Assembly (NCBI GenBank): GCA_017303735.1
Contig: JAFLCF010000149.1
Span: forward strand, 1 to 10,835
Reading direction: 5' to 3'
DNA: 10,835 nt
From: Anaerolineae bacterium
GTDB lineage: Bacteria; Chloroflexota; Anaerolineae; Anaerolineales; Villigracilaceae
Under the pieces are notes generated by a model. It made no database searches. It saw only the letters and a list, made by a program, of their open reading frames with translations, and had not been told where the DNA came from. Below are positions 1-5,385 of the stretch, in pieces (position 1 is the stretch's first letter; each line of letters starts with the position of its first letter). Both the position numbers and the translations under genes were made by a program.

Positions 1-792
1 CTGTTTGCGTTCATAACCAGTAATAGAGTCGATACTGAATTCCATCGTTTGATTCTGTGCGGGGATGTCTGAAAGGTCGTAAATGTTGAGCATGAATTGC
101 ATGGGGTATTGGGGCGATTGTTCGATGGTGCGAATCTTTTTTCCATTGATGTAGAAATGGACTTTATGCTCCGTCCATTCGGCAGCGTAGGTGTTGAATT
201 GGGTCACATCCACAGGGAATTCTTCTTCGTAGAATTCATCCGTAATCGACGGGTCTCCGAATGGATGCACGCCATAGCCGATCACTGCACTCTTGGCGAG
301 GATGTTGTGTCCTTTGAGCTCAAAGATGCAGATCTCTGCCGAATGCTCGGGCTGGTCTTCAAAGCCGATCATCCAAAGCGCGGCAATATTGTTTGGGAGG
401 ATATTGCATTTGGCTCTGAGTTCAAAATACCCGTAAAGTGGAGTATACGTCCGCTCGGTGGGTTGAGGTTCGCGCACACGTAGGTCTTTTGAAAAGCGGT
501 GCTGACCTTCGGCTGAATTCAATGCACCTGAATACAGCCCAGTCTGTAAAGATGAGACTCGAATATTGCCATTGAATTCAGTTGACCAGGGTTTCTGGTC
601 GGGTTGAATTTCGAGAATGAGACAACTGTTTTCGATGCGATAACGCGGCTGGGTCTTTGCGCGCGAGCTCCACTGCGGCAGGTAGTATGGAATCCATTTG
701 GTGCGATCTAATATGGGCGCATCGAAGCCATCGAAGAATGCCTGGCGATACGTGCCGAATTCGGTTTGCAGGCTGAGGTCATTCAATTTCAT
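1..792 (-). CDS. GH16-like glycoside hydrolase, 3' end outside window (partial)
   Basis: The minus-strand frame is open from the ATG at 792 to the window edge (264 codons seen, no stop). The protein has the GH16 beta-jelly-roll pattern: FDGFDAPILDRTKWIPYYLP near residues 20-39, the RYRIENSCLILEI strand at 50-62, GYFELRAKC at 121-129, ALWMIGFED at 138-146, the active-site strand SAEICIFELKG at 151-161, YAAEW..HKVHFYINGKKI at 202-220 and YPMQFMLNIYD at 229-239. GH16 enzymes hydrolyse or transglycosylate beta-1,3/1,4-glucans and galactans using two Glu in ExDxxE. Here E153 and E158 are present but the central Asp is Cys155. No signal peptide is visible, so it would act in the cytoplasm. The start overlaps the end of the upstream acetyltransferase by 14 bp and lacks a clear Shine-Dalgarno sequence, suggesting translational coupling. 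The family call is firm; substrate and activity are open. Confidence 0.85.
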   Translation of the reverse strand, partial: MKLNDLSLQTEFGTYRQAFFDGFDAPILDRTKWIPYYLPQWSSRAKTQPRYRIENSCLILEIQPDQKPWSTEFNGNIRVSSLQTGLYSGALNSAEGQHRFSKDLRVREPQPTERTYTPLYGYFELRAKCNILPNNIAALWMIGFEDQPEHSAEICIFELKGHNILAKSAVIGYGVHPFGDPSITDEFYEEEFPVDVTQFNTYAAEWTEHKVHFYINGKKIRTIEQSPQYPMQFMLNIYDLSDIPAQNQTMEFSIDSITGYERKQ

Positions 793-1225
793 AGATAAAG
801 TTTGCTACCTGTTCACGCTCACCGCCAGTGGACTTGTAAAACTCAAGCGCGTGGACATCTTCTTCATGCGCAAGGACGAAGAAGGTGCTGATCTCCTTCT
901 TTGCACAATAGGCTTTTAGAAATTCAAGCAGTTGTTTGCCAACTCCTTTACGTTGATGTTCTGGGTGAACCGCCATATCATAAAGGAAGATTTCCGTTTT
1001 ATTTTCATAATACAAGGGCAGTTCATACGCCGTCAACCCGCCGAGGATCTCTTCGCCTGAAAAAGCTGCCATGACAACGAATTGACGATTGTTCAGTAAT
1101 GCAGAAAGATGCTCCGTGGTGCTCAGGTCTCGTTCCTCTTCAAAGGCTTGGTTGAAAAGAAGCAACAGGGCTTTGAATGCAGAAACATCTTGATTGGTAA
1201 GTTTGCGAATTTCAATTTGATTCAT
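779..1225 (-). CDS. GNAT N-acetyltransferase, AAC(3)-I-like
   Basis: A 148-residue single-domain GNAT. Acetyl-CoA motif A is VHPEHQRKGVGKQLLEFLK (86-104), with the pyrophosphate-binding Q91-R-K-G-V-G96. The preceding strand is TEIFLYDMAV (77-86), and the C-terminal ALEFYKSTGGEREQVANF (126-143) is motif B. From memory the layout matches gentamicin 3-N-acetyltransferases of the AAC(3)-I type: AAF..E.ILGGLTAYELP, then EIFLYDMAV, then ALEFYKSTG.RE.V. It would transfer acetyl from acetyl-CoA to an amino group, possibly of an aminoglycoside; the natural substrate is unknown. The ATG at 1225 is preferred because AAAGG lies 5 nt upstream; a GTG at 1231 would abut that site. The gene follows a hairpin and overlaps the GH16-like gene, so the two are likely one transcript. 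GNAT call firm, AAC(3) subfamily likely. Confidence 0.87.
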   Translation of the reverse strand: MNQIEIRKLTNQDVSAFKALLLLFNQAFEEERDLSTTEHLSALLNNRQFVVMAAFSGEEILGGLTAYELPLYYENKTEIFLYDMAVHPEHQRKGVGKQLLEFLKAYCAKKEISTFFVLAHEEDVHALEFYKSTGGEREQVANFIYEIE

Positions 1226-1237
1226 GCACACCTTTCT

Positions 1238-1326
1238 GTATAAATAAAGCCTAAACTTGGCTCATGTGGGGGCTTAGCCCCCACATGAGCGAGACGCCGA
1301 TTACTTGGTATGGATAAAACCTAAAC
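1238..1326. repeat. 19-nt direct repeats flanking a hairpin
   Basis: GTATAAATAAAGCCTAAAC at 1238-1256 and GTATGGATAAAACCTAAAC at 1308-1326 agree at 16 of 19 positions. They flank the perfect hairpin at 1260-1290. The right copy contains the stop codon and last codon of the PPOX gene. This may be a local duplication of the gene's 3' flank or the scar of a small inserted element; the sequence alone does not decide. Confidence 0.6.
1260..1290 (-). terminator. perfect 14-bp hairpin between PPOX gene and acetyltransferase gene
   Basis: GCTCATGTGGGGGC (1260-1273), loop TTA, and GCCCCCACATGAGC (1277-1290) form a perfect 14-bp stem with a 3-nt loop. It sits 30 bp after the PPOX stop and 34 bp before the acetyltransferase start. 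There is no run of T on either side, so it is not a textbook intrinsic terminator. It may act as a terminator or attenuator, a processing or mRNA-stability hairpin, or a repetitive palindrome. Confidence 0.5.
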
Positions 1327-1746
1327 GGCTTTCCCTGTCCACGGTCCCACCCCTTCGATGCGGGTCACTTTGATGCGGGCGATGTAGCCGGGAGGGGGAT
1401 TGTCCATCGGCGGGAATTTCACCCCGGGACCCATGTACACATACGCGAGCTTTTGCAACAACTCCGCTGCGCCTCCTTCTGTGATGCGAGCCTGACCATG
1501 CACTACGGCATATTCTCTCAGCCCGAAGCTGCTCTTGGTAGTCGCTTCTAGTGAAATGATCACCCGCGGGTCGCGCTCGATGTTCCGCACTTTTTGGTTG
1601 CGCGGCAAATGCGCCGAGACGATCTCGCCATTTTCGACGCCGATCCATACGAGAGTGACATGCGGGCTGCCATCCTTATTCATAGTGACGAGATGGGCAT
1701 GCGCGCCAGATTCGATCAGGTCTTTCAGTTCCTGTGGGATGTTCAT
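1321..1746 (-). CDS. PPOX-class (pyridoxamine 5'-phosphate oxidase-like) flavin/F420-dependent protein
   Basis: A 141-residue split-barrel protein. AHLVTMNKDGSPHVTLVWIGVENGEIVSAHL (residues 17-47) is the typical N-terminal strand pair of this superfamily. It continues with NQKVRNIERDPRVIISL (50-66), where the K-x-R-N-I/L-x-x-D-P-R signature lines the cofactor phosphate site. The C-terminal strand YIARIKVTRIEGVGPW is typical of the short single-domain PPOX proteins that bind FMN or F420. The likely role is reduction of an unidentified small molecule. The length is normal for the family. The ATG at 1746 has AAGGAG 6 nt upstream. It lies 26 bp after the RibD_C-family gene, consistent with one operon with that gene and the membrane protein upstream. 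Cofactor choice cannot be settled here. Confidence 0.88.
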   Translation of the reverse strand: MNIPQELKDLIESGAHAHLVTMNKDGSPHVTLVWIGVENGEIVSAHLPRNQKVRNIERDPRVIISLEATTKSSFGLREYAVVHGQARITEGGAAELLQKLAYVYMGPGVKFPPMDNPPPGYIARIKVTRIEGVGPWTGKAV

Positions 1747-1772
1747 GTGAGTCTCCTTGTGGTTTAAATTAT

Positions 1773-2393
1773 TTACGCTTCCATTTCGTTATGGCTAACT
1801 TGCCAGCGGGTGAGGATGTTTCCTGAACCCTGCCAGGTGCGCGTTTCGAGCAGCTTAAGAGAAACTGGCGGGCGACCCTCGAAGATGGGTGTACCTGTAC
1901 CGCCAATCAATGGGAAAAACGTAAGGTGAAGTTCATCTACTAAATTATGAACTAGCAGGTCATTCCAAAGCAGGCGACTTAGGATCACGAGGATGTCTCT
2001 GCCGTTTTGTCCTTTAAGCGCGGCGATTTCCTTATAAGCATCTTTTCTTGGGATGATACGTGTATTCTCCCATGGAGCCAGTTCTGCCTTTGTTAGCTTG
2101 TCTGAAATGACGAGTTTCTCAATGGATTGGAAGAGACCTGCAGTTTCACGTCTGATATCGGTGGCTTTGGGGTCGGCGGGCACACTCGTCCAATAGTTCT
2201 TGTTGCCGAGAAAGGCGGTGTGACTTAACAACAGAAAATCGGATGCGCGTAGTAATTCGGCATTGTAGAAATCGAAACGATCATCTCCATAGTAGTCTTT
2301 GTGATAGTAGTCGTACAACGAGTGGATGTTCTTGTCTTTGCCTTCGTACAAGCCATCCAATGTGAGGAAATTGCTGACAATCAGTTTGCGCAT
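1773..2393 (-). CDS. RibD_C / dihydrofolate reductase-fold family protein
   Basis: A 206-residue protein. The N-terminus [18 protein letters not shown] (1-18) is the usual first strand and SLDG-type loop of the RibD C-terminal reductase family. [19 protein letters not shown] (51-69) resembles the ADALLLGRxTYE segment, LVISDKLTK (94-102) the VVS.TL strand, and [27 protein letters not shown] (148-174) the conserved C-terminal block. These proteins use NAD(P)H on pteridine- or pyrimidine-like substrates, but most stand-alone members have no known substrate. The usual Gly at the start of the nucleotide-binding helix appears as Ser (ILSRLLWND). The ATG at 2393 has AAAGG 8 nt upstream. It lies between the membrane protein (30 bp) and the PPOX gene (26 bp), probably in one transcript. 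It is not true folate-pathway DHFR or riboflavin RibD, which has an extra deaminase domain. Confidence 0.87.
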   Translation of the reverse strand: MRKLIVSNFLTLDGLYEGKDKNIHSLYDYYHKDYYGDDRFDFYNAELLRASDFLLLSHTAFLGNKNYWTSVPADPKATDIRRETAGLFQSIEKLVISDKLTKAELAPWENTRIIPRKDAYKEIAALKGQNGRDILVILSRLLWNDLLVHNLVDELHLTFFPLIGGTGTPIFEGRPPVSLKLLETRTWQGSGNILTRWQVSHNEMEA

Positions 2394-2423
2394 GATGCCG
2401 ACCTTTCGGATGCTTATGTTGTG

Positions 2424-3044
2424 TTAGCTGGGCTGGGTTTGCGTGTGTGGATCAAACTTCCATAGCAAAACTCCCTGCCAGATGCTTATGATGATGCCCA
2501 GCAACATGGCAAGCCCTTCGAGGTCTGGGAGCAGATAAACGAACAAGGCTGAGACTCCTGCCAGTAAATAGAGACCCGTTAACGGGCGGGGGAAGAGGCG
2601 CGATGTCCAATTGGCTGAACCGAGCAGGATGTACATCCATCCCATAAAGTGAAACCCGACTGCATTCATACCTGCCACAAGCGTCGTCCAAACGATCAGA
2701 ACGGTTGTGGAGTTTTCCAAATTCAATTCGGGGTGTATCAAATGGTATTGACGATTGGATGCGCGGATAAAGGCAACTGCCGCCATGCCGACCGCTGAAA
2801 GAGCCGCCGCAAGGAGTGCCAGGTCCATGCGCCGAGATGCATTTTTGCCGATCAACTCACGAAGCACATATGCCGCAGTTATCAGGCTGGCTGATACAAT
2901 GGGTCCATAAATAAAATCTGCCAGGTCGTATGCAAATACCCCGAGGGCATCTCTTAAATTTCCGGTCAGGTAAATGAACGGCGCAACAACAAATGAAACA
3001 GCCATTAGAAACGATGCGAGCCCGCCCCATTTATGGATGGTCAT
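2424..3044 (-). CDS. six-helix membrane protein of unknown function
   Basis: A 206-residue hydrophobic protein whose function I do not recognise. Likely membrane helices are near residues 7-27, 45-65, 74-93, 113-142 (long, perhaps kinked), 154-172 and 176-195. Polar loops include GKNASRRMD after helix 2 and ASNRQYHLIHPELNLENS before helix 4. The layout recalls the DUF4386-type small membrane proteins common in Chloroflexota and Actinobacteria, but I cannot confirm that. The ATG at 3044 is chosen because GGAGG stands 8 nt upstream; an ATG at 3050 is too close to that site, and a GTG at 3077 has no ribosome site. It is the first gene of the minus-strand cluster, directly behind a TATAAT promoter. 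Confidence 0.75.
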   Translation of the reverse strand: MTIHKWGGLASFLMAVSFVVAPFIYLTGNLRDALGVFAYDLADFIYGPIVSASLITAAYVLRELIGKNASRRMDLALLAAALSAVGMAAVAFIRASNRQYHLIHPELNLENSTTVLIVWTTLVAGMNAVGFHFMGWMYILLGSANWTSRLFPRPLTGLYLLAGVSALFVYLLPDLEGLAMLLGIIISIWQGVLLWKFDPHTQTQPS

Positions 3045-3082
3045 AGTCATTACCTCCAAACGTAGAATGGTCAGCACTAAAC

Positions 3083-3112
3083 TTGATCTTTTTTATTAAA
3101 AGGCGTTAGTAT
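3083..3112 (+). promoter_or_regulatory. candidate promoter for the AAC(6')-Ii-like gene
   Basis: TTGATC at 3083-3088 and TAGTAT at 3107-3112 are separated by 18 bp, 54 bp before the start of the plus-strand acetyltransferase gene. The match to sigma-70 consensus is moderate. It lies beside the minus-strand promoter at 3115-3142, so the two divergent units could interfere or share a regulator. Confidence 0.35.
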
Positions 3113-3114
3113 TC

Positions 3115-3142
3115 ATTATAAGCAATTTATGGATGTAACCAA
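3115..3142 (-). promoter_or_regulatory. sigma-70-type promoter for the minus-strand cluster
   Basis: On the minus strand TTGGTT (3142-3137) is followed after 16 bp by an exact TATAAT (3120-3115). Transcription should begin near 3108, about 65 bp before the ATG at 3044. The exact -10 hexamer matches that seen before five plus-strand genes in this window. Confidence 0.6.
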
Positions 3143-3166
3143 ACCTGATTTTTGCGAAGGAGTATG

Positions 3167-3715
3167 ATGCAGATCGTGACGTTTAACGGAAAAGATGAAG
3201 CGCTTAAACATCAGATGGCGCAGTTGTTAGTGGACGCCTTCCGTGAGCATTGGGATGATGCATGGGAGACGTTTGAGGATGGTTTGAAAGAAGTAGAAGA
3301 GATGTGCGAGGCAGAACGCATTTGTCTCATTGCAGTGGACAATGAAAAACTGCTTGGCATGATCGGCGGCATCTCTGGGTATGATGGCAAGGTATGGGAG
3401 TTGCATCCGTTTGCGGTGCAGCCGGGTTTGCAAGGGCAGGGGATTGGGCGAACGTTGGTGATGGAGTTCGAAGAGCAGGTTAAACAGCGCGGCGGGTTGA
3501 CCATTACGCTTGGCTCCGATGACCAGGATGAAATGACATCACTTGCGAATATTGATCTGTATGAAAACTTGTGGGATAAGGTGAAGAATATTCAGAATTT
3601 TAAAAAGCACCCATATGAGTTCTATCAAAAGATGGGATATGTCATCACGGGCGTGGTGCCAGATGCAAATGGACGGGGCAAGCCGGATATTATCATGTCG
3701 AAGCGGGTAGCTTGA
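3167..3715 (+). CDS. AAC(6')-Ii-like aminoglycoside 6'-N-acetyltransferase family protein (GNAT)
   Basis: A 182-residue protein, the same length as enterococcal AAC(6')-Ii and, from memory, similar along its whole length: VEEM...ERI.LIAVD at 43-58, GMIGGISGYDGKVWELHPFAVQ (64-85) with the conserved WELHP, and GLQGQGIGRTLV (87-98) as acetyl-CoA motif Q/RxxGxG. Further blocks are RGGLTITLGSDD.DEMTSLANIDLYENLWDKV (108-139), NIQNFKKHPYEFYQKMGYVITGVVPDANG (141-169) and KPDIIMSKR (172-180). The reaction would be acetyl transfer from acetyl-CoA to the 6'-amino group of aminoglycosides. Housekeeping substrates have also been proposed for AAC(6')-Ii, so resistance is not proved by homology. The ATG at 3167 is chosen with AAGGAG 4 nt upstream; the ATG at 3164 is too close, and a TTG at 3152 lies ahead of the ribosome site. 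It is divergent from the redox-type cluster. Confidence 0.9.
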   Translation: MQIVTFNGKDEALKHQMAQLLVDAFREHWDDAWETFEDGLKEVEEMCEAERICLIAVDNEKLLGMIGGISGYDGKVWELHPFAVQPGLQGQGIGRTLVMEFEEQVKQRGGLTITLGSDDQDEMTSLANIDLYENLWDKVKNIQNFKKHPYEFYQKMGYVITGVVPDANGRGKPDIIMSKRVA

Positions 3716-3730
3716 GCGAAAAATACAACG

Positions 3731-3760
3731 GGTGGTCTCGACTGCTTGCGCTCGACCACC
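3731..3760 (+). other. GGTGGTC/GACCACC hairpin upstream of hutH
   Basis: GGTGGTC (3731-3737) and GACCACC (3754-3760) can pair as a perfect 7-bp stem with a 16-nt loop, 15 bp after the acetyltransferase stop and 15 bp before hutH. There is no T-run. It could be a weak terminator, a leader structure for hutH, or a dispersed palindromic repeat. Confidence 0.4.
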
Positions 3761-3775
3761 GATAAATGAGGTTGC

Positions 3776-5311
3776 ATGGACATAATTTATCTTGATGGAC
3801 AAAGTTTGACCTTTGATCAGGTGCAGGCGGTGGCGTATGGACAGGCAAACGCGCCGCGAGTGGAGATCAGTGACGCGGCGAAGAAACTGGTGACACGCGC
3901 CGCCGATGCGGTGCAGACCTTGCTGGCGCGCGGCACAATTGCCTATGGAATCACGACCGGCTTTGGCGCGTTCAAAGATAAGATTATTCCGCCCGATCAG
4001 GTGGAGTTGTTGCAGCGCAATATTTTGGTGAGCCATGCGGTGGGAGTGGGGGATCCGTTCGACCAAGCGACCACACGTGCGATCATGTTGATTCGTGCTA
4101 ACACGCTTTCACGCGGACATTCCGGCATTCGCCTCACTACTTTGCAACTCTTAGTAGACATGCTCAATGCGGGTATTCATCCTGTCATTCCAGAGAAAGG
4201 TTCGCTCGGCGCAAGCGGTGACCTCGCTCCGCTGGCGCACATGGCACTGCCGATCATCGGCGAAGGCAAGGTGGAATATCAAGGCGAGCTGATGTCTGGC
4301 GCGGAGGCATTCAAACACGCTGGTCTGACGCCGATCAAGTTGGCGGCAAAAGAAGGTTTGGCGCTGACGAATGGCACGACCATCATGACGGCGATGGGCG
4401 TCTTGCAGACCTTGCGAGCGGAGCGATACAGTCAGACCGCGGACATTGCCGGATGCTTAAGCCTCGAAGCATTAAATGGAACTGATCTTGCCTTCGATGA
4501 GCGGATTCATAATCTGCGACCGTTTCCGCGCCAGATCGAGTGTGCGGCTTATTTGCGTAGTTTGTTGAAAGGCAGTGAGTTCACTCGCGAACATTCGTCT
4601 CTGAATGTGCAGGATGCGTACACGCTGCGATGTATTCCGCAGGTGCATGGAGCCGTCCGCGATGCGATCGCGTATGCGCGTTGGGTGTTTGAAATCGAAT
4701 TGAATGCGGTGACGGATAATCCGCTGATCTTTATTGACGAGAAAGATGAAATCACAGTTTTATCCGGTGGCAACTTCCACGGTGAGCCTTTGGCGATTGC
4801 AATGGATTACCTCGCCTTTTCGGTGGCGGAGTTGGGCAATATCTCAGAACGCCGCACGATGCGCTTGACCGATGAAAGCTCGAACATTCACACGCTGCCA
4901 GCCTTTCTCACCAAGCAGGGCGGATTGAATTCTGGCTTTATGATTCTGCAATATACGGCAGCGGCACTGGCGACTGAGAATAAAGTCTTCGCACACCCTG
5001 CCAGCGTGGATACGATTCCCACATCCGCCAACGTGGAGGACCATGTCAGTATGGGCGCGACAGCCGCAGTTAAATTAAGAGGCGTGCTCGATAACGTGGA
5101 GCGAATCCTCGCGATCGAGTTGATGTCTGCGGCGCAGGGAGTCGACTTCCGCAAGCAAGTGATCGGCGTGGAGAAACGATTGGGTGAAGGAACAAGAAGC
5201 GCCTACGCCATGATCCGCGAACGCGTCCCGTTCATAGAATCAGATACGGTGATGTATGAGTATATGGAGGCGGTGCGTCACCTTGTGGCGGAGGGGAAGG
5301 TCTTGCCGTAA
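3776..5311 (+). CDS. hutH: histidine ammonia-lyase (histidase)
   Basis: A complete 511-residue enzyme of normal length (about 500-515). It removes ammonia from L-histidine to give trans-urocanate, the first step of histidine use, as a cytoplasmic tetramer. GSLGASGDLAPL (142-153) holds the Ala146-Ser147-Gly148 triad that cyclises into the MIO electrophile. Y57 in AYGITTGFG, H87 in SHAVGVG (the SH pair points to histidine rather than Tyr/Phe as substrate), N199 in LTNGT, the QDAYTLRC segment, GNFHGEP, and the ENKVFAHPASVDTIPTSANVEDHVSMG block are all intact. The ATG at 3776 has GAGG 5 nt upstream. No hutU, hutI, hutG or hutC lies in the window, so it is an orphan here. It starts 60 bp after the acetyltransferase gene with a hairpin between, and no clear promoter is visible. 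Confidence 0.97.
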   Translation: MDIIYLDGQSLTFDQVQAVAYGQANAPRVEISDAAKKLVTRAADAVQTLLARGTIAYGITTGFGAFKDKIIPPDQVELLQRNILVSHAVGVGDPFDQATTRAIMLIRANTLSRGHSGIRLTTLQLLVDMLNAGIHPVIPEKGSLGASGDLAPLAHMALPIIGEGKVEYQGELMSGAEAFKHAGLTPIKLAAKEGLALTNGTTIMTAMGVLQTLRAERYSQTADIAGCLSLEALNGTDLAFDERIHNLRPFPRQIECAAYLRSLLKGSEFTREHSSLNVQDAYTLRCIPQVHGAVRDAIAYARWVFEIELNAVTDNPLIFIDEKDEITVLSGGNFHGEPLAIAMDYLAFSVAELGNISERRTMRLTDESSNIHTLPAFLTKQGGLNSGFMILQYTAAALATENKVFAHPASVDTIPTSANVEDHVSMGATAAVKLRGVLDNVERILAIELMSAAQGVDFRKQVIGVEKRLGEGTRSAYAMIRERVPFIESDTVMYEYMEAVRHLVAEGKVLP

Positions 5312-5317
5312 ATACAA

Positions 5318-5348
5318 ATGCCCTCCGAGTAGTCTTTTGGGAGGGCAT
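5318..5348 (+). terminator. hairpin terminator after hutH
   Basis: ATGCCCTCC (5318-5326) and GGAGGGCAT (5340-5348) form a perfect 9-bp G+C-rich stem with a 13-nt loop, starting 6 bp after the hutH stop. It is followed by CATTGTATAATT rather than a clean T-run. The downstream arm ends 5 bp before the TATAAT box of the next gene, so terminator and promoter are packed together. Confidence 0.65.
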
Positions 5349-5353
5349 CATTG

Positions 5354-5377
5354 TATAATTTGCACATCCCAATTGGG
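5354..5377 (+). promoter_or_regulatory. -10 box and small palindrome ahead of the TIR–FGE gene
   Basis: An exact TATAAT lies at 5354-5359, 26 bp before the ATG. No good -35 is visible; the -35 zone falls in the loop of the hutH hairpin. CCCAATTGGG at 5368-5377 is a perfect 10-bp palindrome just after the expected start of transcription, and its GGG half merges into the weak GGGG ribosome site before ATG 5386. It could be an operator or a structure that masks the ribosome site. Confidence 0.5.
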
Positions 5378-5385
5378 GAAAACCT

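Noticed and set aside
97..483. Plus-strand open frame of 128 codons
   Set aside because: It is the antisense shadow of the GH16-like gene, whose conserved motifs are on the minus strand.
1301..1648. Minus-strand 115-codon frame rich in Arg and Ser
   Set aside because: It lies out of frame inside the PPOX gene, which has family motifs and a good ribosome site.
1773..2393. True trimethoprim-target DHFR (folA) or bifunctional RibD
   Set aside because: The sequence fits the stand-alone RibD_C family; folA motifs and the RibD deaminase domain are missing.
3539..4066. Minus-strand 175-codon frame
   Set aside because: It is antisense to the acetyltransferase and hutH starts and matches no recognisable family.
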